A stretch of 64,000 nucleotides of DNA from Gammaproteobacteria bacterium UBA2675 (GTDB lineage: Bacteria > Pseudomonadota > Gammaproteobacteria > Pseudomonadales > Pseudohongiellaceae). Where the stretch lies: positions 62,001 through 126,000 of the forward strand of contig DEMH01000010.1 of assembly GCA_002354805.1 (NCBI GenBank), written 5' to 3'. The notes under the pieces were generated by a model. That model was not told the DNA's origin and ran no database searches. It was given only the letters and a program-made list of their open reading frames with translations. Both the position numbers and the translations under genes were made by a program. Positions within the stretch are counted from its first letter, which is position 1, and every line of letters begins with the position of its first letter. Below are positions 20,472-30,855 of this stretch, in pieces.

Positions 20472-21752
20472 TTATTCAGCCCGCCGATCTGCTGATTGCA
20501 TGTCGTTGACGATCTCGCTGTAGAGGCTGCGCAGTTCGTCGCGTTCATCCATAGGGATTTCATGCTGGCTGAGACAGCGTTCAAAAACATCCTCTGGTGT
20601 CAGTTCATCCAGTGTCTGTTCGTCGTCGGTCTGGCTCAATGCCCGCTGTACTGCCTGGGGGTGTTTTATCCGCAGCACGGTGAGTCGTCCTTCGCCCATA
20701 TCGGCGGCGACGGCTTCCAGCTTTTCGCGCAGCTCAGGCTGTCGACGCTGATTGGTGTACACCAGCTCGACCCAGGTGTCGCCAGGCAGTTCCGCAACAT
20801 CACGCAGGGCATCCTGCAATGTTTCAAGGTCACCGCGGCACTGACGCAGACGTTGAAAGACCGGCACGGGCAATAGCTTCAGCTGCGGTTCGCGGCCCTG
20901 GAATTCAAGCAGGCAGACAGACTTTTGCTGGGTTGCCTCACCAAAGCCCATGGGCAGCGGTGAGCCACTGTAGCGAATGTTGACCAGCCCGCCGACAGCC
21001 TGCGGTACATGCAGGTGGCCCAGTGCCACATAATCCAGAGAAGCGGGGAAGATGTCAGGGCCCACGTGCGCAAGCGAGCCGACATACAGATCACGAACGC
21101 CGTCGTCTTCGACAGTCTGTGCGCCTGCGGTAAACAGGTGGCCCATGCCAATGATGGGCACATCAGTGCCGGTCGCACTCTTTTCCGCAGGCTTGTCGGA
21201 ACTGTTCAGACTGGCTCGCAGTGTTTCGGCGGCAGTAACGACCTGCCGGTAGTGCCCGGCAATGCCCGACAGCAGTTTCTGCTCCTTGTCGGCCATGGAT
21301 TCGCCAGCCTCAGATTGTCGAATATCCCGGTCGCGCAGGTAGGGGACGGCGCAGACGATCATCATGGGCTGCTGCTGTGAATCCCTGAGCAGCAGAACTT
21401 CGTCCGCCGGATCATCCAGCGCGGCACCAACAACGTGGACATTCAGTGCCTGTAGCAGTTGCCGGGGAGCATTCAGGAATGTGGGTGAATCATGATTGCC
21501 GCCGATAATCACAATGTGCTGGCACTGTGTTGCGCTGACACGGCGCAGAAAGTCGTAATACTGCTGCATGGCACGATTGCTGGGGGTGGTGGTGTCGAAA
21601 ATGTCACCAGCGATCAGAAGTACATCAATGAGTTCCGTCTCAATGGTGCTGACCATCCAGTCCAGCATGCGGTCAAACTCTTCATAACGTTTGTGGCCGT
21701 AAAGACTGCGGCCCAGATGCCAGTCTGAAGTATGTAAGACGCGGAGTGTCAT
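20472..21752 (-). CDS. sbcD: Nuclease SbcCD subunit D (Mre11-like phosphoesterase)
   Basis: SbcD is the manganese-dependent nuclease subunit of SbcCD. The 426-residue protein begins MTLRVLHTSDWHLGRSLYG and shows the metallophosphoesterase ligands D10, H12, D50 (AGDIFD) and NHD at 86-88. It is the third gene of a possible operon: a small secreted protein, a 78-residue protein 43 bases later, sbcD 16 bases later, then sbcC. Size is typical (E. coli 400). Confidence 0.96.
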   Translation of the reverse strand: MTLRVLHTSDWHLGRSLYGHKRYEEFDRMLDWMVSTIETELIDVLLIAGDIFDTTTPSNRAMQQYYDFLRRVSATQCQHIVIIGGNHDSPTFLNAPRQLLQALNVHVVGAALDDPADEVLLLRDSQQQPMMIVCAVPYLRDRDIRQSEAGESMADKEQKLLSGIAGHYRQVVTAAETLRASLNSSDKPAEKSATGTDVPIIGMGHLFTAGAQTVEDDGVRDLYVGSLAHVGPDIFPASLDYVALGHLHVPQAVGGLVNIRYSGSPLPMGFGEATQQKSVCLLEFQGREPQLKLLPVPVFQRLRQCRGDLETLQDALRDVAELPGDTWVELVYTNQRRQPELREKLEAVAADMGEGRLTVLRIKHPQAVQRALSQTDDEQTLDELTPEDVFERCLSQHEIPMDERDELRSLYSEIVNDMQSADRRAE

Positions 21753-21768
21753 GTTCGGGTGTGTTCAG

Positions 21769-22005
21769 TTAATTGGGTGGATTCAGTTTGCCGGTCAGAC
21801 GCTGCAAATGCCGCTGCAGCTCGTCCTGGCTGATGTCGATGATCTCGCAGACACGGCCATACAGCATGATGGTGGATACAGAACGTCCACCCAGCTCCTG
21901 TTGCGTATCATGCAGCACTTTAAGGATGATTCGCTCAACACGGGTCAGTCCATCCCTGACATCGGGGATAGTATCCAACAGCTCATCCCTTGGAAAAGCA
22001 CTCAT
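21769..22005 (-). CDS. Small conserved-looking helical protein upstream of sbcD
   Basis: A 78-residue soluble protein of unknown function. AGGAGC sits five bases before its ATG and its stop lies 16 bases before sbcD, so it is likely a real gene translated with sbcDC. The sequence is mostly helical; the middle (TRVERIILKVLHDTQQELGG, then VSTIMLYGRVCEI and DISQDELQRHLQRL) could form a small winged-helix or HTH-like fold, but I see no firm family signature. I have an impression of similar short proteins next to sbcD in other Gammaproteobacteria but cannot verify it. Confidence 0.65.
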   Translation of the reverse strand: MSAFPRDELLDTIPDVRDGLTRVERIILKVLHDTQQELGGRSVSTIMLYGRVCEIIDISQDELQRHLQRLTGKLNPPN

Positions 22006-22048
22006 CCTTGCTCCTGACTGGCAGTTATCGGGCGTGTCGATTGCTATA

Positions 22049-22399
22049 TCAACGGCTGCAGGGGAAGCGTTGCTGCAGGCCGCTCAGCAGCAGAGACTCT
22101 ACCAGATAATCGTCCTGCACGTCTGCTTCCGCGGCCTGCTGGCGAACGATAGAGACGATTTCATTCAGGCCCATTGAACCTCCCTCGGGTGGACAAAACA
22201 GGGTTGCCAGCTCTGCGTTTACGGCTGCCCGATGGTAAGTGAAGAGAGCAGTGGTGATGTCACTCATACGCTGGATGATGGCTGTATTCGCGGAGTTGCC
22301 CTGCTCGACAGACTGGATTTCCTGGTGCAGTTCCTGCCAGGTCAGTGCCTTGACTGGCGCTGCAGCGACAAACAGGCAAACCAGAAATAAGGTCCTCAT
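22049..22399 (-). CDS. Small exported protein, Rap1a/Tai-like
   Basis: A 116-residue protein with a signal peptide (MRTLFLVCLFVAAAPVKA) and a C-terminal pattern LFCPPEG ... LNEIVSIVRQQ ... LLLSGLQQRFPC. The paired cysteines in CPPEG and FPC and the spacing resemble the Rap1a/Tai family, best known for immunity proteins of type VI secretion amidase effectors but also common as orphan periplasmic proteins. There is no effector or secretion gene nearby, so an immunity role is not supported here. It is the first gene of the group running to sbcC. Confidence 0.6.
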   Translation of the reverse strand: MRTLFLVCLFVAAAPVKALTWQELHQEIQSVEQGNSANTAIIQRMSDITTALFTYHRAAVNAELATLFCPPEGGSMGLNEIVSIVRQQAAEADVQDDYLVESLLLSGLQQRFPCSR

Positions 22400-22422
22400 G
22401 ATTCGGAATACCTCGAAATAAT

Positions 22423-22458
22423 TATTGTTTTACAATAATAAAATATTGTTTTACGATG
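22423..22458. promoter_or_regulatory. Two tandem palindromes 21 bases apart, probable operator
   Basis: TATTGTTTTACAATA (22423-22437) is a perfect 6-3-6 palindrome; a second copy, TATTGTTTTACGATG (22444-22458), repeats the first eleven bases exactly and keeps most of the symmetry. The copies are 21 bases apart, two helical turns, and lie just before the DUF2975/XRE gene pair. This is the layout expected for cooperative binding by a small HTH dimer; the XRE protein encoded at 23040 is the obvious candidate. The binding is inference. Confidence 0.6.
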
Positions 22459-22500
22459 TCAATAGTGCAATTTTTGTGTTCTGTCCAGGAGGGCATGGCA

Positions 22501-23037
22501 ATGAATCATCTGGTGCGGATAGGCCGTATCAGCAGGCTGATGCAAATCGCCTGCACACTTTATCTGGTGTTGGCGCCCGTGATGCTGCTAGTGATCTGGT
22601 TGAGTTTCGAAACACTGGGTCCACGCTGGCAGACACTCCAGCAGCTGCCGATCAGACCGGAATATGTCGGCACCCTGAATCTGGTACTGGGCGCCATGGT
22701 CAGTGCAATTCCGCTTGGTCTGATGATGTGGGGTGTCTGGCATTTGCGCATTTTGTTTGGGCAGTTCCGTCGCGGCGAGATCTTTAATGACAGTGCCGCA
22801 GCGCACCTGCTGGTGTTCGCACGCATGCTGTTCATCACGGTGTTGATTTCACCTCTGATCAGCGCGCTGCTCAGCCTGGTGCTGACCATGAATAATCCGC
22901 CAGGGCAACGGGCGATTACCCTGAGTACTGGCAGCAATGATCTGGCCCAGCTGTTTATCGCCGGTCTGTTGTTGGCGGTGGCCTGGGTCCTGCGCGAGGG
23001 ACATCGCATACAGTCAGAGAACGAGGCGTTTGTCTGA
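22501..23037 (+). CDS. DUF2975 family membrane protein
   Basis: A 178-residue inner-membrane protein with about four hydrophobic segments (near residues 12-34, 58-82, 106-130 and 145-165) and the family-type motif FRRGEIFND between the second and third. DUF2975 proteins are typically encoded beside a small XRE regulator, as here, where the regulator starts two bases after the stop. I choose the ATG at 22501, seven bases after AGGAGGG; the frame also has ATG at 22456 and 22495, but those are before or too near the ribosome site. The biochemical role of the family is not known. Confidence 0.78.
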   Translation: MNHLVRIGRISRLMQIACTLYLVLAPVMLLVIWLSFETLGPRWQTLQQLPIRPEYVGTLNLVLGAMVSAIPLGLMMWGVWHLRILFGQFRRGEIFNDSAAAHLLVFARMLFITVLISPLISALLSLVLTMNNPPGQRAITLSTGSNDLAQLFIAGLLLAVAWVLREGHRIQSENEAFV

Positions 23038-23039
23038 CT

Positions 23040-23279
23040 GTGGCGATTATCGTAAACCTCGATGCCATGCTGGCTATCCGCAAAAAGCGCTCTAAAGAGC
23101 TAGCCGCTTATGTAGGAATAACAGAGCAGAATATCTCGTTGTTGAAGACGGGCAGGGTGAAGGGGATTCGCTTCGCGACGCTGGAAAAGATATGTGAATT
23201 TCTCGAATGTCAGCCGGGTGACATTCTTACGTATGTAGCTGGCGAAAACGAAGCGCCATCAGACGGCGAAGCCGAATGA
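23040..23279 (+). CDS. XRE/Cro-type HTH regulator
   Basis: A 79-residue protein that is almost only a Cro/CI helix-turn-helix domain (residues 8-62; recognition region YVGITEQNISLLKTG, then FATLEKICEFLECQPGDIL). It starts with GTG two bases after the DUF2975 stop, so the pair is translated together. Small regulators of this type usually repress their own operon; the tandem palindromes at 22423-22458 fit that. The last codons overlap a strong hairpin. Confidence 0.85.
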   Translation: MAIIVNLDAMLAIRKKRSKELAAYVGITEQNISLLKTGRVKGIRFATLEKICEFLECQPGDILTYVAGENEAPSDGEAE

Positions 23280-23286
23280 TGGCGCT
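23252..23286. terminator. Hairpin overlapping the end of the XRE gene
   Basis: A perfect ten-base stem (AGCGCCATCA / TGATGGCGCT) encloses a second stem CGGC-GAA-GCCG, giving about 14 paired bases. The right arm begins with the TGA stop of the XRE gene. It lies between that gene and the convergent katG and may terminate both; there is no T-run. Confidence 0.6.
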
Positions 23287-23309
23287 CGTTGGTGCTTTAC
23301 AGTGAGGTG

Positions 23310-25532
<2,223 letters not shown>

Positions 25533-25742
25533 TCACTCCATTGTGCTGTATGATTTGATTGAGGGTGAAGTCTTGTACTTCTGCACTATAGCGCGCTTTG
25601 CTTGATATAGAGAATCTTGTTTTTGCAATAAATCAATAGAAAATATGTATCATTAGGGCTGCCAGAACGCATTCGCGTTTCGGCCCTGCAAGACACTACG
25701 CGCTAATGTTCCGGATAGATGATGTGCGCCAGAGCAATTGTT

Positions 25743-25783
25743 CAGGCGCCTGAGCGCCGGCCAGCCTGCGCTGGCTGGCGGCG
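25743..25783. terminator. GC-rich palindromes after valS
   Basis: Downstream of valS on its strand lie a GC-rich hairpin (CGCCGGCCAGCC at 25755-25766 against GGCTGGCGGCG at 25773-25783, one bulge) and a perfect ten-base palindrome CAGGCGCCTG (25743-25752). These may end the valS transcript; no T-run follows. Confidence 0.45.
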
Positions 25784-25805
25784 TTCGTGGAGTGTGGCGC
25801 TTAGA

Positions 25806-28619
25806 TTACGCCAGCGACTTGATGGTATTCAGCTTGTCCTGCAATGCGGCCACGGAACTTTCCACAGCGCGTTGTCGTTCACGCTCGGTAGCCACGATTT
25901 CTGCCGGGGCATTGTCGACAAACCGTGCATTGCCGAGTTTGCCGTTGATGGCCTGCAGGTTTTTCTCCAGCTTCGCTATCTCTTTTTCAAGGCGCGCGAT
26001 TTCCACGTCCTTGTCGATCAGGTCTGCCAGCGGCACCAGAATCTCCATGTCCTGATAGAGCTGCGTGGCGCTGACCGGTGCCGATTCGCCTGCCTGCAAT
26101 GCACGCAGCTCCGACAGTTTTGCCAGTTTCAGCAGGTTGGCCAGATTTTCATCAAGACGTCGGCGGTCCTGCTCGGTGGTGTTGCCCAGCAGCGCCGGGA
26201 ACTGTTTGCCAGGGGCGATATTCATCTCGCCGCGAATATTTCGAATACCAATGATCACGCCCTTGACCCAGTCGATGTCGGACTCTGCCTGAGGATTGAT
26301 CAAGGCATTATCCACGGCCGGATAGGCCTGCAACATGATACTGGTGTTGCTGGTTTCGATGCCGATCAAGGTGGCGATCTTCTGCCAGATCTCTTCGGTG
26401 ATAAAGGGCATCAGCGGGTGCACCATGCGCAGGCTGGTTTCCAGCACTGTTAACAGAGTCAGGCGTGCAGCGCGGGCTTTCTCCGGTTGATTGTCGGCAT
26501 CCCAGAGCACGGGCTTGGACAGCTCCACATACCAGTCACAGTACTCGTTCCAGAAGAAGTCGTAGATGGTCTGTGACATCAGGTCAAAACGGTAGTTGCC
26601 CATGTGATCATGCACCTGGGCGACGGTCTGCTGCAGACGTGAAAGAATCCAGTGATCGGCTAGGCTCAGATTGGGATCGTCGCGCAGCGTGGCTGCATCA
26701 GAGGCAGAGAACTGGATTCCCTTCTCTTCAGTGTTCATGATCACGTAGCGCGAGGCATTCCAGATCTTGTTGCAGAAGTTGCGGTAACCCTCCATGCGGC
26801 TGACATCGAACTTGATGTCACGGCCGGTGGATGCCAGCGAATAGTAGGTGTAGCGCAGGGCATCGGTGCCATAACCGGTAATGCCATCCGGGAAAGACTC
26901 ACGGGTAAATTTCTCGATTTTTTTCTCGAGCTGCGGCTGCATCAGGCCTTCTGTCCGCTTGGCAACCAGATCATCCAGGCTGATACCGTCGATCAGGTCG
27001 ATCGGGTCCAGTACGTTGCCTTTGGACTTGGACATCTTCTGGCCGTTTTCATCGCGGACCAGGCCGGTGATGTATACCTTCTTGAACGGAATCTCGCCGG
27101 TGAATTTCAGTGTCATCATGATCATCCGGGCTACCCAGAAAAAGATGATGTCGAAACCGGTGACAAGTACATCGGTCGGATGGAAGGTTTTCAGGGTTTC
27201 CGGGTCATCCGGCCAGCCCAGCGTTGAGAAGGTCCACAGTGCCGACGAGAACCAGGTGTCCAGCACGTCTTCATCCTGCTGCAGGGCCAGGTCCTCGGGC
27301 AGTTTGTACTTCTCTCGCACCTGGGCTTCGCTGCGTCCGACATAGATCTTGCCTTCGGTGTCATACCAGGCCGGTATGCGATGTCCCCACCACAGCTGAC
27401 GTGAAATACACCAGTCCTGAATGTCGCGCATCCAGGCAAAATAGGTGTTTTCCCAGTTCTTTGGCACAAATTCAATATCGCCGTCTTCAACCGCCTTGAT
27501 GGCTGGTTCGGCCAGCGATTTGACTGCCACATACCACTGGTTGGTCAGGTAGGGCTCAATGACGACGCCGGTTCTGTCGCCGCGCGGTACTTTTAGTTTG
27601 TGTGGCTCGACTTTGGAGAGAAGCCCGGCTTTCTCCATATCGGCAACCACCTGCTTGCGCGCTTCAAAGCGGTCCATGCCACGATAGGCCTGGGGCGCAT
27701 TGTCATTGATGGCCGCATCGATCGTGAAAATATTGATCATTTCCAGGTCGTGGCGCTTGCCAACTTCATAGTCATTAAAATCGTGGGCAGGCGTGATTTT
27801 TACGCAGCCAGTACCAAACTCCGGGTCCACGTAATCATCCGCAATAATCGGTATGCGTCGGTCGCAAAGTGGCAGGTCTATCCATTTGCCGATCAGTGAC
27901 TTGAAGCGCGGATCTTCCGGGTTAACCGCAACCGCGGTGTCACCCAGCAGCGTTTCCGGGCGTGTAGTGGCGATGGTGATGAAAGTCTCACCACTGTCGG
28001 TTGTGGCACCGTCCGCCAACGGATAATTGAAGTACCAGAAAAAGCCGTCTTCTTCCTCGTTGATCACTTCCAGATCAGAAACCGCCGTGTGCAGTTTCGG
28101 ATCCCAGTTCACCAGACGATTGCCGCGATAGATCAGGCCCTCGTCATAGAGGCGGACAAACACTTCTTCCACGGCCGCAGACAGCCCCTCGTCCATGGTG
28201 AAGCGTTCACGTGTCCAGTCGATGGAACCACCCAGGCGGCGGATCTGCTGCGTGATGATGCCGCCGGACTCTTCTTTCCACTTCCAGACTTCATCAAGAA
28301 ACTTGTCGCGGCCCAGATCCGTGCGCTTGACTCCCTCGCGCTCCAGACGACGCTCGACCACCATCTGGGTGGCGATGCCTGCGTGGTCGGTACCCACCTG
28401 CCAGAGCGTGTTGCGGCCCATCATGCGGTGATAACGGATCAGCGCATCCATGATGGCATTCTGGAAACCGTGACCCATGTGCAGGCGACCTGTGACGTTC
28501 GGGGGCGGTATCACAATACTGTAGGAGTCGCCTTCGCCGCTGGGGGCAAAGTAGTTACGCGATTCCCAGGTCTGGTACCACTGTTGTTCGATGTCTTGGG
28601 GCTGGTAGGTCTTGTCCAT
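25806..28619 (-). CDS. valS: Valyl-tRNA synthetase
   Basis: ValS charges tRNA-Val. The 937-residue class I synthetase has the HIGH-type motif as HMGH (47-50, within [15 protein letters not shown]), the KMSKS loop at 528-532 ([10 protein letters not shown]), an editing domain between them, the anticodon-binding region and a C-terminal coiled coil ([18 protein letters not shown]). I start at 28619 (MDKTYQPQD); the frame continues upstream to 28808, but that part is unlike the family. E. coli ValS has 951 residues. In many Gammaproteobacteria valS follows pepA and holC; here holC is absent and a DMT transporter and a DUF547 gene lie between. Confidence 0.97.
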   Translation of the reverse strand: MDKTYQPQDIEQQWYQTWESRNYFAPSGEGDSYSIVIPPPNVTGRLHMGHGFQNAIMDALIRYHRMMGRNTLWQVGTDHAGIATQMVVERRLEREGVKRTDLGRDKFLDEVWKWKEESGGIITQQIRRLGGSIDWTRERFTMDEGLSAAVEEVFVRLYDEGLIYRGNRLVNWDPKLHTAVSDLEVINEEEDGFFWYFNYPLADGATTDSGETFITIATTRPETLLGDTAVAVNPEDPRFKSLIGKWIDLPLCDRRIPIIADDYVDPEFGTGCVKITPAHDFNDYEVGKRHDLEMINIFTIDAAINDNAPQAYRGMDRFEARKQVVADMEKAGLLSKVEPHKLKVPRGDRTGVVIEPYLTNQWYVAVKSLAEPAIKAVEDGDIEFVPKNWENTYFAWMRDIQDWCISRQLWWGHRIPAWYDTEGKIYVGRSEAQVREKYKLPEDLALQQDEDVLDTWFSSALWTFSTLGWPDDPETLKTFHPTDVLVTGFDIIFFWVARMIMMTLKFTGEIPFKKVYITGLVRDENGQKMSKSKGNVLDPIDLIDGISLDDLVAKRTEGLMQPQLEKKIEKFTRESFPDGITGYGTDALRYTYYSLASTGRDIKFDVSRMEGYRNFCNKIWNASRYVIMNTEEKGIQFSASDAATLRDDPNLSLADHWILSRLQQTVAQVHDHMGNYRFDLMSQTIYDFFWNEYCDWYVELSKPVLWDADNQPEKARAARLTLLTVLETSLRMVHPLMPFITEEIWQKIATLIGIETSNTSIMLQAYPAVDNALINPQAESDIDWVKGVIIGIRNIRGEMNIAPGKQFPALLGNTTEQDRRRLDENLANLLKLAKLSELRALQAGESAPVSATQLYQDMEILVPLADLIDKDVEIARLEKEIAKLEKNLQAINGKLGNARFVDNAPAEIVATERERQRAVESSVAALQDKLNTIKSLA

Positions 28620-28747
28620 GGATGCTCGGGGGTCTCTGCGATGGCTCAATGTCGGAAAGCCCCGGATTATACCCGATGCAGTGCCACATTTGCAGCGATC
28701 ATCGGGTTTGCTTATTGGTATTGGTCTCCATCGGCTCCGGTCCTGTA

Positions 28748-28860
28748 GGGCTCGCCTCGCGCTGTCTGCTCGCCAAGGACGGCGAGCATGGCGCTGTAGC
28801 AGGAGCAATCAGCGTCCCTGGCGACGAGCCCCCCATGGATGGGTTCACGGGCGTCTCCTA
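28748..28860. repeat. REP-like folded intergenic element
   Basis: The 388-base gap 28620-29007 holds no gene I can support. It contains a nested set of inverted repeats: GGGCTCG (28748-28754) with CGAGCCC (28825-28831), inside them GCTCGCC (28768-28774) with GGCGAGC (28781-28787), and after them CCCAT-GG-ATGGG (28832-28843). The part reading GGATGGGTTCACGGGCGTC resembles palindromic intergenic repeats I recall from other Gammaproteobacteria (for example Halomonas). Only one copy is in this window, so repetition is not shown. Open frames on the minus strand here follow this structure and look like chance. Confidence 0.5.
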
Positions 28861-29007
28861 AGCAACTACCCCCTCCATCCAAAGGCCGGGTCAGAAACGA
28901 AATAGTCTTGATTCGCGGCGGATCGAAGCCATCCACGACGGGCGCGGCGGCGTAAAATCTGATAGATAATGGTTGCCGACTGCTGACTGGAGAGCGCGGG
29001 GGATTTT

Positions 29008-29820
29008 GTGAATCGATTGGGTGTTTTTGCTCGGGTGACTGCCGTGTGGTTGCTGGTGTCTGCGGCGCCGGTGCAGGCGGCGTTTGATCATCAGGCGTGG
29101 ACTGCGCTGCTGCAGGAGCATGTGCGGGTGATTGATGGTGGGCAGGCAACGCAGGTTGATTATCGGGGTATGCAGGGTGACAGGCAGGCGCTGCGGGTTT
29201 ATCTGGATGCGCTTGCGGCTGTGTCACGTGACGACTTTGAACAGTGGTCGCAGGATGAGCAGCTGGCGTTTTTGATTAACGTCTACAATGCCTGGACTGT
29301 CGAGCGGATTCTGACCGAGTATCCGGATATCGACTCCATTCGCGACATAGGTGGCTGGTTCCGCTCGCCCTGGGGGCAGGATATCGTCGAGCTGTTTGGT
29401 GAGCACTACACATTGGACAATGTCGAGCACGACATGATTCGCGGCTGGGATCGCTACAACAATCCGCTGATTCACTTTGCCGTCAATTGCGCCAGCGTTG
29501 GCTGCCCGGCGCTTCGCAATGAGGCGTATACCGGTGAGCAGCTGGCTGCGCAACTGGATGAACAGACGCGACTTTTTCTGGCAGATCGCTCGCGCAATCG
29601 AATCGAAGACGGCCGTGCCCGAGTATCAGAGATTTTCCGCTGGTATCCGGAGGATTTTGAGCAAGGCTGGATGGGTTACCAGAGCGTGGGTGAGTTCCTG
29701 GCGGGTTATGCCTCTGCGCTCGGCGCGACAGCGGAGCAGGCGGTGGTGCTGAGAAACGGTGAGATGGCGATACGGTACCTGCGTTATGACTGGTCGCTGA
29801 ATGATATTGGCGAATCCTGA
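29008..29820 (+). CDS. DUF547 exported protein
   Basis: A 270-residue protein with a signal peptide (cleavage near VQAAF, residue 25) and the DUF547 domain (FLINVYNAWTVERIL, DNVEHDMIRG, IHFAVNCASVGCPALRNEAY). The domain has a papain-like look with a conserved Cys (NCASVGCP), but its activity is not established. It starts with GTG at 29008, four bases after GGGGGA. It lies on the opposite strand to valS and the DMT gene, inside an otherwise conserved pepA-valS neighbourhood, and so looks like an insertion. Confidence 0.85.
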   Translation: MNRLGVFARVTAVWLLVSAAPVQAAFDHQAWTALLQEHVRVIDGGQATQVDYRGMQGDRQALRVYLDALAAVSRDDFEQWSQDEQLAFLINVYNAWTVERILTEYPDIDSIRDIGGWFRSPWGQDIVELFGEHYTLDNVEHDMIRGWDRYNNPLIHFAVNCASVGCPALRNEAYTGEQLAAQLDEQTRLFLADRSRNRIEDGRARVSEIFRWYPEDFEQGWMGYQSVGEFLAGYASALGATAEQAVVLRNGEMAIRYLRYDWSLNDIGES

Positions 29821-29871
29821 GCCGGGTGCAAAATCTGTTGGCCGGATTCGTTGACGCCTGCTGCTTGCCGC

Positions 29872-30759
29872 CTAGTGAGCAACCGGTGAGGTTGGTGCTG
29901 GTGGCCGTTTGTTCTGCACAATGCCCAGCAGCACCAGCGGCACAACAATCATCAGACTGCCAATCACAAACCAGATGTCAGGTGCCTCGGCAAACCAGAT
30001 CCAGCCAATTACAATTGCCCAGATCAGACCGGTGTATTCGGCACTGGTCACCTGGTTGGCATCCACTGTCCGGTAGGCCAGCAGCACCGTCAGGCTGTAG
30101 ATCAGGATCAGCGCGCCGGAACTCAGCGCATAGCTGACAATATCCAGGCGCCAGCCGGGTGTAGAGAAAAACCACTCCCAGCCGAACAGTAGCAGGGCCG
30201 GGGGCACCATTAAAAGGTGACTGACAAACAATTTGTGGACGGTGGACTGATCTTTTGGCAGCAGGCGCACCAGTACCGCATTGACGGCCAGTGCCAGTGC
30301 GCCGCCCAGCGCTGCCAGTGCGCCCCAGTTAAATTCGAGCGGCCGCAGAATCACCAGCGTGCCAACAAAGCCACTGACGACGGCAAGCACACTCAGCGGT
30401 GTGAGTTTTTCACCAAACAGCACTACGGCTAGCACCATCACCATCAGGGGAGCCACATAAAACACTGCATTGGCCGTGGCCAGTGGCAGCGTTGTCAATG
30501 CGACAACCATACAGAATATACCCAGCAGGGCCATCAGTGAGCGGACAAGATGCACCTTGAAGCCCCCAAAAGGCGCCTTGAGATTAAACTGTCGATAGAA
30601 GGGAAGCAGCAGCATCAGCGTGATCAGGGTTCTGATCACGATAAACTGAAAAATGGGGGCGTCGTTGCCCATCAGCTTCACGACAACGTCCGAAAGCACC
30701 GCGAGTGCGTTGCCGACGACCAGCAAAATCATGGCGCTGCGCAGGGTATGCCCTGACAT
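29872..30759 (-). CDS. EamA/DMT-superfamily transporter
   Basis: A 295-residue inner-membrane protein with about ten hydrophobic segments in two EamA halves (roughly residues 8-138 and 148-282). Members export or import small metabolites; substrate unknown. It follows pepA on the same strand, separated by 96 bases containing a strong hairpin, and its start codon lies beyond that hairpin, so it probably has its own promoter or depends on readthrough. Confidence 0.85.
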   Translation of the reverse strand: MSGHTLRSAMILLVVGNALAVLSDVVVKLMGNDAPIFQFIVIRTLITLMLLLPFYRQFNLKAPFGGFKVHLVRSLMALLGIFCMVVALTTLPLATANAVFYVAPLMVMVLAVVLFGEKLTPLSVLAVVSGFVGTLVILRPLEFNWGALAALGGALALAVNAVLVRLLPKDQSTVHKLFVSHLLMVPPALLLFGWEWFFSTPGWRLDIVSYALSSGALILIYSLTVLLAYRTVDANQVTSAEYTGLIWAIVIGWIWFAEAPDIWFVIGSLMIVVPLVLLGIVQNKRPPAPTSPVAH

Positions 30760-30792
30760 GCTCCGAATCCCCGAAAATAATGATTAATGCCG

Positions 30793-30824
30793 CCAGACGC
30801 ACTGCCACCATGGAGTGCGTCTGG
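30793..30824 (-). terminator. Hairpin downstream of pepA
   Basis: A perfect 11-base inverted repeat (CCAGACGCACT / AGTGCGTCTGG) with a ten-base loop lies 31 bases after the pepA stop. On the pepA strand it is followed within ten bases by an AT-rich stretch ending TTATTTT, consistent with an intrinsic terminator. Confidence 0.65.
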
Positions 30825-30855
30825 TTTGGAAACTACCGGCTTTTGAGTCGCGTAA

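Noticed and set aside
20496..20876. Plus-strand frames antisense to sbcD and sbcC
   Set aside because: They mirror well-supported minus-strand genes and have no ribosome sites or family motifs.
22049..22399. Type VI immunity function for the Rap1a/Tai-like protein
   Set aside because: No effector, VgrG, Hcp or other secretion gene is nearby; the match is by pattern only.
25560..25650. Possible OxyR site upstream of katG
   Set aside because: ATAG occurs twice, but the copies are 19 bases apart rather than the 22 needed for the tetranucleotide pattern, and the CTAT partners are absent.
28712..29227. Long proline/alanine-rich minus-strand frame
   Set aside because: It overlaps the DUF547 signal peptide and the folded intergenic element, and its composition is that of an antisense shadow.
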